A stretch of 64,000 nt of DNA from Winogradskyella aurantia (GCF_002266855.1 NZ_NGJN01000004.1:1-64000); one strand, 5' to 3'; numbered from the stretch's first letter, positions 7,381 through 14,053 are shown. Numbers and translations are program-made. Notes: generated by a model from the sequence alone, not told the origin.

Positions 7381-7408
7381 GGTTTTACTTTTCTCAAATT
7401 GGCTACAA

Positions 7409-7527
7409 CGGTCTAGTGTATGAGTAGTAGCGGATTTTAAGTGCTAACTTTTCAGTTTTGAACTGACCTTTATTTTATGTTCTATCTCTCGTTTTATCAC
7501 TTAAACCGCTATTACTTATACACATTG
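7409..7527 (-). other. attC-like recombination element 7 (second subtype)
   Basis: A 119-nt imperfect palindrome. The arms GTGTATGAGTAGTAGCGG and CCGCTATTACTTATACAC form 18 pairs on the + strand with G.T at positions 7 and 12. The apex hairpin is TCAGTT ttg AACTGA. It follows the restriction-modification cassette on the minus strand. Confidence 0.8.
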
Positions 7528-7560
7528 TTACCTGCTGGCTTTATTCATTTTCAGTCCGTT

Positions 7561-7634
7561 AGCGTTGGCGTGAAAGCTCTTTGCAACCGCAGGGACGAGG
7601 ATTGCAATGTGCTTGAACATTGCGTTGGCTTTAG
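7561..7634 (-). repeat. structured repeat, left copy, at end of restriction-modification cassette
   Basis: GTGAAAGCTCTTT (7570-7582) and TGTGCTTGAAC (7608-7618) flank a stem TTGCAA / TTGCAA (7581-7586, 7602-7607) with a loop containing AGGGACGAG. A second copy with different but still complementary stem sequence lies at 11252-11335 in the same orientation. GCGTTGGC is repeated at 7562 and 7622. It overlaps the stop codon of the nuclease gene. Confidence 0.6.
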
Positions 7635-8788
7635 AATAAGAAATCCTTAGTCAAAATTTCCGTTATTCTCGCCCAATTAAATTCAATTCCTCTACCGACA
7701 GTAAAATATCTAGTACCTCTTGTTTTTAAAAGTCCAAGTTTATTCCAAAGTTTTAATTCATCTCTGATATAACTCTCTTTATTTCCTGTGGTGGTTCGAC
7801 CCTCTTTTCTTTGCCCAATTGAGTTGTTCTCATCTAAATAGGTCTCAAAATCTTTTCTGAATTGAGTACTGTTAGCCAAACTTGCTGAATTAGCTCTTGT
7901 TTTGTAATCTTCCAAATCCTGAATCAAAATCAAGTGTTTTCCTTCAATCAAAACAAGTTTTGTAAGGTAATCCATATAAAGACTGCTTTCAATCCCAAAA
8001 ATCTTTCCTATCGAAATTAATTTATAGCCTTCGGCTGTCAATCTACCTTCTGAAGGTTCAATTAAACCTAATTGAAAAAGTGGGATTTTATAATTTTGCT
8101 TTTCACTCCTGTAGTTGGTCTCATTATCAGTCTTAGTTCTTCCAGCACCTTCCCAAGTTCTTGTTTGTCCGTTTACCATTAAACGCCAAAATTCAGGCCA
8201 AGCATTGTTTGTATATATGTCTCCTGGTTCACTTGCATATTTGTCAAGAAGGTTTAGTAAAGTGAAAATCTCATAGTGGCTGATATCTCTCCACCAACAC
8301 CAGTAAGTTTCGTTTATGTGTTCAGTTACAATTTCTCCAGTTCTCTCGTGTTCGATTGGTTTAAATAACTGAATTGAATTGAGCGGGTCTGATTCAAGTG
8401 TTCTCTCATTATATCCTATAACTGAAATATAATGTCTTGAAAACACATCAAGCGAAAGAATATTTGTCAAATGTTGAGCAATATTATAACCCTCTACAAA
8501 TGTGGGTAGAATTATACCTGAATAATGGTGTTTTTCTAGATAAGATAATGTTTGACCAAGACCAGTTAAATATTCTCTTTTAGAATGGTTTGGTGGTTTA
8601 AATTCAAATGCGACACTTTGGTCTAAATCATAGTCAAAACAAACATAGTCAGGTCTTGGCCAACTAAAATCCCCTGCTTTATTCAGGTTGTCTGAAAAAA
8701 CTTGCCCCCAATTGTCTACACGATTAACAATTTTAGAAACAATTGCTCTTCCTGCTTTATCTGCTAATAAGTCGTGATTTGCTCCCAT
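7631..8788 (-). CDS. putative restriction endonuclease of a two-methyltransferase system (cassette gene)
   Basis: The last gene of the restriction-modification operon encodes 385 residues. Near the N-terminus RPDYVCFD (Asp47) is followed by VAFEFKPP (Glu62, Lys64), a compact PD-(D/E)xK catalytic site. Residues 95-385 show no motif I recognise; the GRTKTDNETNYRSEKQ and GRTTTGNKESYIRDEL stretches look like a repeated DNA-binding or dimer element. The start overlaps the upstream methyltransferase by 25 bp, so its synthesis is coupled to that of the methyltransferases. Position and nuclease motif make it the likely cutting subunit, probably of an asymmetric site because two m5C methyltransferases accompany it. 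The recognition sequence cannot be read from here. Confidence 0.75.
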   Translation of the reverse strand: MGANHDLLADKAGRAIVSKIVNRVDNWGQVFSDNLNKAGDFSWPRPDYVCFDYDLDQSVAFEFKPPNHSKREYLTGLGQTLSYLEKHHYSGIILPTFVEGYNIAQHLTNILSLDVFSRHYISVIGYNERTLESDPLNSIQLFKPIEHERTGEIVTEHINETYWCWWRDISHYEIFTLLNLLDKYASEPGDIYTNNAWPEFWRLMVNGQTRTWEGAGRTKTDNETNYRSEKQNYKIPLFQLGLIEPSEGRLTAEGYKLISIGKIFGIESSLYMDYLTKLVLIEGKHLILIQDLEDYKTRANSASLANSTQFRKDFETYLDENNSIGQRKEGRTTTGNKESYIRDELKLWNKLGLLKTRGTRYFTVGRGIEFNWARITEILTKDFLF

Positions 8789-9807
8789 TCTTCTACTAAA
8801 ATTTGTTTTAAATGTTCCGCAAATATTTTTGACAACTTTACTGGAACTGCGTTACCAACTTGTATGCATTGTTCTTGCCTTGTGCCTTCAAAAATCACAT
8901 CATCTGGAAAGGTCTGAATTCTTGCAGCTTCTCGAACGGTTAAACTTCTATTTTCTATTGGATGCAAGGGAAAAGCATTGTGTCCAGGAACCATAGTTGT
9001 TGCTGGTTTATCTCTGTGTAATCTTTTATAAACGTGACTAAAATTTTTCAATTTATTGTCCTTAAAATCACTTCTTGACCCCTTCAATAGATGTTCAGGA
9101 ATATTTGGATGTATTCCTCCACCTTCTAAAATATAGCTAATTCTTTCCTTAACAATAGGATTATGATTCATTGGAATATGGTTTGGTACTTGATTTTCTT
9201 TGCCAACCAAATCCATTATGTGGTCTCTCAAAGTCTCAGGATTTTGTTTTGAGAATTCTTTTGGGTAATCAATTTCTTGACCGTCTTTAGAGCCAATAAA
9301 AAACACTCTATATCTTTTTTGTGGAACACCATAGTCGGCAGCACAAATTATCTTGCATTGAGCATTTTCGTAACCAATTTCCTTAAATCTTTCGAGTAGA
9401 ATATCTCGGAAATATCCATTTTTTGATGAAACTAAACCACGAACATTTTCCATAATGAAAAAGTCTGGTTTGAGTGTTTTGACTGTTCTCAAAAATTCTA
9501 GTATGAGATTATTTCTTTCGTCATTTGGATTTCTGTTTCCAATTGTTGAAAATCCTTGACAAGGTGGTCCGCCAACAACAACATTGACCTTTTTTCCTTT
9601 GGCGGACTTTATAAACTCTTCATTGGAAATTTCTCTAATGTCTTTTGAGAGTAGTGGAACGTTTGGATAATTTGTTTTGTGAGTTTCAATAGCTGGTTTC
9701 CAATTTTCAACTGAAAATAATGGCTCAAAGCCAGCATCCATAAACCCTCTTAAAAATCCTCCAGCTCCTGAAAATAAATCGACAAAGGTTAATTGCTCAC
9801 TATTCAT
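8764..9807 (-). CDS. DNA (cytosine-5-)-methyltransferase, second of pair (cassette gene)
   Basis: A 347-residue type II m5C methyltransferase that transfers methyl from S-adenosylmethionine to cytosine C5. Motif I is DLFSGAGG (10-17), motif IV GGPPCQGFS with catalytic Cys83, motif VI MENVRG, motif VIII QKRYR, motif IX REAARIQTFPD, motif X QVGNAVP. The target-recognition region between motifs VIII and IX (about 190-285) is shorter and differs from that of the neighbouring methyltransferase, so the two probably modify different strands or sites. It overlaps the upstream methyltransferase by 8 bp and the downstream nuclease by 25 bp. All motifs are intact. Confidence 0.92.
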   Translation of the reverse strand: MNSEQLTFVDLFSGAGGFLRGFMDAGFEPLFSVENWKPAIETHKTNYPNVPLLSKDIREISNEEFIKSAKGKKVNVVVGGPPCQGFSTIGNRNPNDERNNLILEFLRTVKTLKPDFFIMENVRGLVSSKNGYFRDILLERFKEIGYENAQCKIICAADYGVPQKRYRVFFIGSKDGQEIDYPKEFSKQNPETLRDHIMDLVGKENQVPNHIPMNHNPIVKERISYILEGGGIHPNIPEHLLKGSRSDFKDNKLKNFSHVYKRLHRDKPATTMVPGHNAFPLHPIENRSLTVREAARIQTFPDDVIFEGTRQEQCIQVGNAVPVKLSKIFAEHLKQILVEEWEQITTY

Positions 9808-10837
9808 ATTTATCTAATATTTTTAAAACGTGATTAGCCCAATTTTCTGCTAAAACTGGTGGTACTGCATTACCCACTTGAATACATTGGGCTTGTCTAT
9901 TCCCTGTGAAAATATAATCGTCTGGGAATGTTTGAATTCTTGCGGCTTCTCTGACTGTTAAACTCCTGTTTTCCGTTGGATGAATTGGGAAAGCATTGTG
10001 TCCAGGAACCATTGTTAAAGATGGTTTCTCCCTATGTAATCTTTTAAAAGTATTTCCGAAATTCTTTCTGTATAGTTCTGGTGGTAATTTATCCTCAGGC
10101 ATTCTTTCGCCTTCAGGAATTAATTTATACCTAGCAATATTTATTTCACCGTGTTTGAGTGGTGCGTGGTTTGGTATTTTATTCTCTTTTCCCACTAAAT
10201 CATTAATTGCTTGACCAACGGTCTTGTGTTTATGACCATTAATTCCATTTTCAAAATGCGTTTGTTCAGGATATGGATTTTCCTCTAATAAGGTTCTATG
10301 ACCAAACACAAAAGTTCTATATCTTATTTGCGGAACACCATAATCTGCAGCATTTAAAATTTTATGCGAAATTTTATAGCCAGGAATGGAATTGAACTCT
10401 TCCATTACGTCTTCAAAAAAATTACCTTTTCTATAAGTTGTTAAGCCTCGCACATTTTCCATTATAAAGTACTTTGGTCTTAAAACACGAACGTGATTTA
10501 TAAAATGACCAATTAGATTATTACGGATATCGTATTTTTCCCTTTTATTGGAATTAGATGATGCTCTATTTCCAATTGTTGAGAAGCCTTGACAAGGTGG
10601 TCCTCCAATTAATACATCAACTTCTTTTATCCCTTTTTCATCCCAATATTTTTGTTCGTCAATTAGAGATAAATCAACCTTTTCAAAAGGTAGTTCTGGA
10701 TGATTTTCTTTGTGAAATGATTCACAGTCTTTGTTAAAATCGGCAGCCATTAGCAATTCAAATCTTCCTGTATTTAAAAATCCGCTATGGAATCCACCAA
10801 TTCCAGAAAACACATCTATTAGTGAATATTTTTTCAT
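9800..10837 (-). CDS. DNA (cytosine-5-)-methyltransferase, first of pair (cassette gene)
   Basis: A 345-residue m5C methyltransferase. The start MKKYSLIDVF was chosen because motif I (DVFSGIGG, 8-15) normally begins within the first ten residues, and because it gives a 4-bp overlap with the controller gene. A longer frame reaches 10924 but would run antiparallel in reading phase through the controller coding sequence. Motif IV is GGPPCQGFS with Cys82; motifs VI (MENVRG), VIII (QIRYR), IX (REAARIQTFPD) and X (QVGNAVPP) are all present. It is clearly a paralog of the downstream methyltransferase. Paired m5C methyltransferases usually protect the two strands of a non-palindromic recognition site. 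Confidence 0.92.
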   Translation of the reverse strand: MKKYSLIDVFSGIGGFHSGFLNTGRFELLMAADFNKDCESFHKENHPELPFEKVDLSLIDEQKYWDEKGIKEVDVLIGGPPCQGFSTIGNRASSNSNKREKYDIRNNLIGHFINHVRVLRPKYFIMENVRGLTTYRKGNFFEDVMEEFNSIPGYKISHKILNAADYGVPQIRYRTFVFGHRTLLEENPYPEQTHFENGINGHKHKTVGQAINDLVGKENKIPNHAPLKHGEINIARYKLIPEGERMPEDKLPPELYRKNFGNTFKRLHREKPSLTMVPGHNAFPIHPTENRSLTVREAARIQTFPDDYIFTGNRQAQCIQVGNAVPPVLAENWANHVLKILDKYE

Positions 10838-11160
10838 TCTAATTCTAATTTTCCTTGTTTGACGTTTTTGTTTCTTATATAGCTTGCTGTTTCTTCTGCT
10901 ACCGAAAAAATTGTTTCTGAACAATGATATTTTTGAGCCTCTCTTGCAAACTTATCTGCAAAGAACAAGTCAACTACTTTTTGTTTATCTGCTTCAAATA
11001 GTTTTGAGAGTAACTCAAGTTTATTTTTACTAAAAGTTTGAGTTCCATTTTCAATTCGACTTACCGCACTAGAATTCACTCCGATTTTAGCACCAAAATC
11101 TGTCTGAGTCCATTCTCTTTTTTCTCGTTCAACTTTTATATAATCACCAAAGCTTGCCAT
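10834..11160 (-). CDS. XRE-family HTH regulator, probable restriction-modification controller (cassette gene)
   Basis: A 108-residue protein. Residues 5-62 form a Cro/C1-type helix-turn-helix (TQTDFGAKIGVNSSAVSRIENG spans the two helices in part), followed by an alpha-helical C-terminal extension of about 40 residues. It is first in the restriction-modification operon and overlaps the first methyltransferase by 4 bp, the place of a controller (C) protein that delays the nuclease after transfer to a new host. A 13-bp palindrome lies between its promoter and start codon and is the probable autoregulatory operator. It is slightly longer than typical C proteins (about 80 residues). Confidence 0.82.
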   Translation of the reverse strand: MASFGDYIKVEREKREWTQTDFGAKIGVNSSAVSRIENGTQTFSKNKLELLSKLFEADKQKVVDLFFADKFAREAQKYHCSETIFSVAEETASYIRNKNVKQGKLELE

Positions 11161-11175
11161 TTTTCTGTATTTACG

Positions 11176-11188
11176 TCAAATGATTTGA
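11176..11188. promoter_or_regulatory. palindromic operator upstream of the controller gene
   Basis: TCAAATGATTTGA is a perfect palindrome with a central G, 16 bp upstream of the controller start and just downstream of the -7 element. Repression at this place would block transcription of the whole operon. Function is inferred. Confidence 0.45.
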
Positions 11189-11199
11189 TATAATTTTAG

Positions 11200-11207
11200 C
11201 AAATATA
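11200..11207 (-). promoter_or_regulatory. -7 element of the restriction-modification promoter
   Basis: On the minus strand TATATTTG matches TAnnTTTG. It lies 40 bases before the controller start. A -33 TTG at the usual distance is not clear. Confidence 0.5.
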
Positions 11208-11251
11208 AAAATGTTTTGCGAATTTACTATCAAGTTTAATAAATTTTTTCG

Positions 11252-11335
11252 GGTGGTGGTGGGGAAGTGAAAGCTCTTTTTATTTTGTGAGGAATGAGCA
11301 AAATGAAATGTGCTTGAACGTGCGGTGGCTTTTTT
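11252..11335 (-). repeat. structured repeat, right copy, at start of restriction-modification cassette
   Basis: GTGAAAGCTCTTT (11268-11280) and TGTGCTTGAAC (11309-11319) are shared exactly with the copy at 7561. The stem here is TTTTATTTTG (11278-11287) / CAAAATGAAA (11299-11308), different in sequence from the other copy but also paired, with loop TGAGGAATGAG. Confidence 0.6.
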
Positions 11336-11342
11336 TCAGCTT

Positions 11343-11378
11343 GCAGGTAACTTGTTATATCAGAACAAATATATGTGT
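11343..11378 (-). other. attI-like junction between recombinase and first cassette
   Basis: On the minus strand the sequence reads ATAACAAG then TTACCTGC, with the expected crossover at 11350/11351. The first cassette's end tag GCAGGTAAC (11343-11351) complements its other end GTTACCTGC at 7527-7535. The bases from 11351 to the recombinase stop belong to the platform. The AACAAG|TT form resembles the core of known integron attI sites (AACAAAG|TT). Confidence 0.65.
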
Positions 11379-12593
11379 TTATCGTTTAATATTTCGGGAT
11401 AACAGAAGTTTTGACCTGTCTTTTTGGGTTTCTGTTATCTCCTTTACAGCTAGGTCTAATGGACTTTTAATTTGCATCAAGTCCCTTTGGGCAACATGGG
11501 TGTAGATCATGGTTGTTTCGGGCTTGGCATGGCCTAAAAGCATTTGTATATGTCGTAAATCTACCCCGTTTTCCATTAAATGAGTAGCATAACTATGTCT
11601 TAACACATGCGGTGTCACTGTCTTGGTTATACCTGCTTCTTTACATGCAGTTTTTAAAAACCCACGAACACTCTCAGCTGTATACATACCACCACCACGT
11701 CCTTCAACAAAATAATATTTAGGATTGTAAGTGTTTACATAGTTCAATAATAATGGCTTTAATACTTCACTCATTATTACAGTTCTGTCTTTTCTCCCTT
11801 TAGCCTGCCTCACATGTAACTGATTTCTATCTAAATCCAGATCCTTCAATTTTAAATTTAAGAGTTCGCCAATCCTGAGTCCACTAGAATAAATTATTCC
11901 GATAATTGCTCTGTGCTTAAGGTTTTTAGTCACCTGCATGAGGTCTATAATCTCTTCCTTAGACAACACCACCGGTAATCTTTTGCTTTTTTTTGGACGT
12001 GTTAATCCTTCGGTGTCAAAATCTTCGAGATTGCAATAACTTCCAAGGTACTTTAGTGCACTCACACTCTGCCTATGGCTGCTGATACTGTAATTCTCCT
12101 CAGCCATAACCTTTTCAAAAAACAAATCCATATCGCTTTTTTGCCATGTATCTAAAGGCTTTGGCTTTACAAAATCCAAAAAGCGTAAAATAAAAAAACC
12201 ATACGTGCGTACCGTACTTGGGCTTAAGCGTTTGCCTTTTAAAAACCCGGTATAGGCTTTAAGCAACGCCTTGTATTCTGCGGGTAGGTCAGTGTGCATG
12301 GCGGCCATAGTCATTTCGGGCTTTGTCTTTTTAGTAGCTTTGTAAACCTCTTGCGGCACATTGGAAAAGGCACTGTAGTCCACATAAAAATTATGGTCTC
12401 TCAAATAGGTAAACAGTGTATGGAGTCGTGTTTTGGAATAGGCCGTGTAAAAGGTTCGGTGCGTGGCCGACCATTTGCTACCATCAAAGTCGTTAACAAT
12501 AGATTTTGTACGGTCCGAATATCTAAACGCTATAGCAATTTGCTCAGCACCCCTATGATGCAGTGGTGATAATACAATGGTTTCCTGTACCAT
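11379..12593 (-). CDS. tyrosine recombinase, integron-integrase-like
   Basis: A recombinase of 404 residues from the start MVQETIV; an in-frame start 54 bases upstream would add a hydrophobic stretch with no conserved look. Residues 1-95 form an extra N-terminal domain with a KWSATHRTFY segment, 105-190 a core-binding SAM-like domain (LSPSTVRTYGFFILRF), 205-380 the catalytic domain with Arg240, Lys265 or 268, His329, Arg332, His355 and nucleophile Tyr364. The stretch from GITKTVTPHVLRHS through TTMIYTHV to SPLD resembles IntI closely, including the SPLD end. The extra helix and loop that IntI proteins have between the second and third conserved patches is absent. It lies in the same orientation as the cassettes, directly upstream of them, as in the reverse integron of Treponema. 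Confidence 0.9.
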   Translation of the reverse strand: MVQETIVLSPLHHRGAEQIAIAFRYSDRTKSIVNDFDGSKWSATHRTFYTAYSKTRLHTLFTYLRDHNFYVDYSAFSNVPQEVYKATKKTKPEMTMAAMHTDLPAEYKALLKAYTGFLKGKRLSPSTVRTYGFFILRFLDFVKPKPLDTWQKSDMDLFFEKVMAEENYSISSHRQSVSALKYLGSYCNLEDFDTEGLTRPKKSKRLPVVLSKEEIIDLMQVTKNLKHRAIIGIIYSSGLRIGELLNLKLKDLDLDRNQLHVRQAKGRKDRTVIMSEVLKPLLLNYVNTYNPKYYFVEGRGGGMYTAESVRGFLKTACKEAGITKTVTPHVLRHSYATHLMENGVDLRHIQMLLGHAKPETTMIYTHVAQRDLMQIKSPLDLAVKEITETQKDRSKLLLSRNIKR

Positions 12594-12655
12594 AATGACA
12601 TGAATAGTAAGACAAAATACTGAAAAGTAAGTCCTTAGGCAAGCCATAACTTAAA

Positions 12656-12674
12656 ATGCTACAATTTGTAGCAT
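12656..12674 (-). terminator. small hairpin after the DUF3124 gene
   Basis: A perfect 9-bp inverted repeat ATGCTACAA / TTGTAGCAT with a one-base centre, followed on the minus strand by TTTT. It ends the DUF3124 gene and lies ahead of the recombinase; it could also act as an operator for the recombinase promoter. Confidence 0.4.
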
Positions 12675-12682
12675 CAGCAGCA

Positions 12683-13189
12683 CTAGTCTATACGCTTGCC
12701 CTGAGTGGTAAAGGACAAGCCTTGCTGGCCAGATGTTGAAATCATGATACCTTCAAAAAAGGGTTCGTTAGAATTTTTGTCAGCATACCAATCAAAGACA
12801 AAGTTGCCTCCGGTGCCACCTTTCTTATCTACTTCATTGATCACAATTTCTACAGTTTCCATGGGTTTAAGGTAAATAGGGAAGTCGAAGTAGGTTCTGA
12901 TTGAATTGCCACCGGAATCAAAATATTCGGCCCTGCGTATATAAATGGAATCTGTTTTATTTACGTTCCGCATACTTACGGTTACCGTTAAACTATGGGT
13001 TTTGTGCTGTACCAAACTATAAATTTCAGAGTATACCGAAAGGTAGGTGCTTCCTTGCAATAACGAATCCTGCGGATGTATTGAAGCCCTACGCGCTTCC
13101 CAATTTACAGCAGCTACAGGCTCCGCCTTTTGCTCTTTGACGCAAGCAGCCATTAACAGACCGCACAAAATTAGGATAGCTTTTTTCAT
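12683..13189 (-). CDS. DUF3124 lipoprotein
   Basis: A 168-residue protein with a lipoprotein signal (MAAC lipobox, Cys16). The mature part has the SLTVTVSMRNVNKTDSIYI strand region, then IYLKPMETVEIVI and GGTGGNFVFDW, which together match the DUF3124 family of periplasmic proteins of unknown function with a likely beta-sandwich fold. It is the first gene on the chromosomal side of the cassette array. Its neighbour yebC lies 30 bp upstream in the same orientation, but the two need not be functionally linked. Confidence 0.75.
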   Translation of the reverse strand: MKKAILILCGLLMAACVKEQKAEPVAAVNWEARRASIHPQDSLLQGSTYLSVYSEIYSLVQHKTHSLTVTVSMRNVNKTDSIYIRRAEYFDSGGNSIRTYFDFPIYLKPMETVEIVINEVDKKGGTGGNFVFDWYADKNSNEPFFEGIMISTSGQQGLSFTTQGKRID

Positions 13190-13218
13190 GATATTATATC
13201 TTAATCCATAGAAGCCAG

Positions 13219-13965
13219 TTAATCGGTAACTTCCTCCATGGTGTGGTACACGTTCTGTACATCATCGTCCTCCTCAATCTTCTCGAGTAATTTTTCCACA
13301 TCTTCCATCTGTTCTGCCGATAATTTCTTGGTGACCTGCGGAATACGCTCAAAACCAGAGGAGAGGATCTCTATGTTGTGTTCCTCTAAATAAGACTGAA
13401 TATTCCCAAAACTCTCAAAGGGCGCGTATATCATAACGCTGGTTATCTCATTACCATCTTCATCCTCATCCGTGTCCTCAAAGATCTCTTCAACACCGTA
13501 ATCGATCAACTCCAACTCCAATTCCTCAAGGTCTAGGTCGTCGCCATTTATTTTGAAGTTACACGTGTGGTCAAACATAAAGACCACGGAGCCCGATACA
13601 CCCAAACTACCGTCGCATTTATTGAAGTAACTTCTAATGTTGGCTACCGTACGGGTATTATTATCGGTAGCGGTTTCTATTAAAATGGCAATGCCATGGG
13701 GCGCATAGCCCTCAAAGACCACTTCCTTGTAATCGCCTTGGTTTTTATCTGAAGCCCGCTTTATGGCGCGCTCAATATTATCTTTGGGCATATTCACGGA
13801 CTTGGCGTTCTGTATCACCGCCCGAAGACGTGCATTACTGTCCGGATCCGGACCACCTTCCTTAACGGCCATAACGATGTCCTTACCAATTCTGGTAAAG
13901 GCTTTGCTCATCGCAGCCCAACGTTTCATTTTACGTGCCTTTCTAAACTCGAAAGCTCTTCCCAT
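13219..13965 (-). CDS. yebC: YebC/PmpR family protein
   Basis: A 248-residue cytoplasmic protein with the family's N-terminal MGRAFEFRKARKMKR, the central RAIKRASDK, GYAPHGIAILIE and DNNTRTVANIRSYFNK blocks, and the acidic C-terminal domain (VEKLLEKIEEDDDVQNVYHT). Members were described as transcription regulators; newer work shows that some YebC proteins relieve ribosome stalling at proline stretches. Which of the two applies here cannot be told. Full length, with no irregularity. Confidence 0.93.
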   Translation of the reverse strand: MGRAFEFRKARKMKRWAAMSKAFTRIGKDIVMAVKEGGPDPDSNARLRAVIQNAKSVNMPKDNIERAIKRASDKNQGDYKEVVFEGYAPHGIAILIETATDNNTRTVANIRSYFNKCDGSLGVSGSVVFMFDHTCNFKINGDDLDLEELELELIDYGVEEIFEDTDEDEDGNEITSVMIYAPFESFGNIQSYLEEHNIEILSSGFERIPQVTKKLSAEQMEDVEKLLEKIEEDDDVQNVYHTMEEVTD

Positions 13966-14053
13966 ATAAAACCTTTTATAGTATTCCCAAAGCTTTGGGA
14001 ACGCCTTTTAATTAGCGTGTTGCAAAAATAACACGCTGAAGATTAAAAACAAA

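Larger units (their letters stand above)
1..11350 (-). mobile_element. integron-like cassette array (ten cassettes, continues beyond left edge)
   Basis: Read on the minus strand from the recombinase, the order is: restriction-modification cassette (body 7528-11350), redox cassette (5276-7408), geneless cassette, DUF6602 cassette (3939-4884), geneless cassette, lipocalin-like lipoprotein cassette (3057-3546), L-domain lipoprotein cassette (1999-2939), two-gene CPCC cassette (1179-1876), geneless cassette, membrane-protein cassette (239-787). Every gene cassette begins with GTT plus a private tag and ends with the exact complement of that tag plus AAC, for example GTTAGCAGCA at 3938 and TGCTGCTAAC at 4876. 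Bodies are separated by palindromic elements. This is the geometry of integron cassettes, whose attC site is completed only when the cassette is circular. The array presumably continues past base 1. That it is mobilised by the adjacent recombinase is inferred. Confidence 0.85.

Noticed and set aside
116-7527. Palindromic elements as transcription terminators or riboswitches only
   Set aside because: They have no T-runs at the stem ends, occur on both sides of cassettes, and their outermost bases are set by cassette tags, which a terminator or riboswitch would not need.
10838-10924. Upstream extension of the first methyltransferase
   Set aside because: Motif I normally lies at the extreme N-terminus, the extension is very basic and overlaps the controller gene, and the shorter start gives a standard 4-bp coupling.
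1-11350. CRISPR array
   Set aside because: Repeats are long palindromes separated by genes of 0.5-3.8 kb, with no short regular spacers and no cas genes.
12294-12569. Plus-strand frame opposite the recombinase N-terminus
   Set aside because: It lies wholly within an intact, recognisable gene on the other strand and shows no protein features.
1-12593. Classical class 1-type integron
   Set aside because: The recombinase lacks the IntI-specific insertion, sites differ from the standard RYYYAAC/GTTRRRY consensus in the last bases, and integrase and cassettes run in the same direction.
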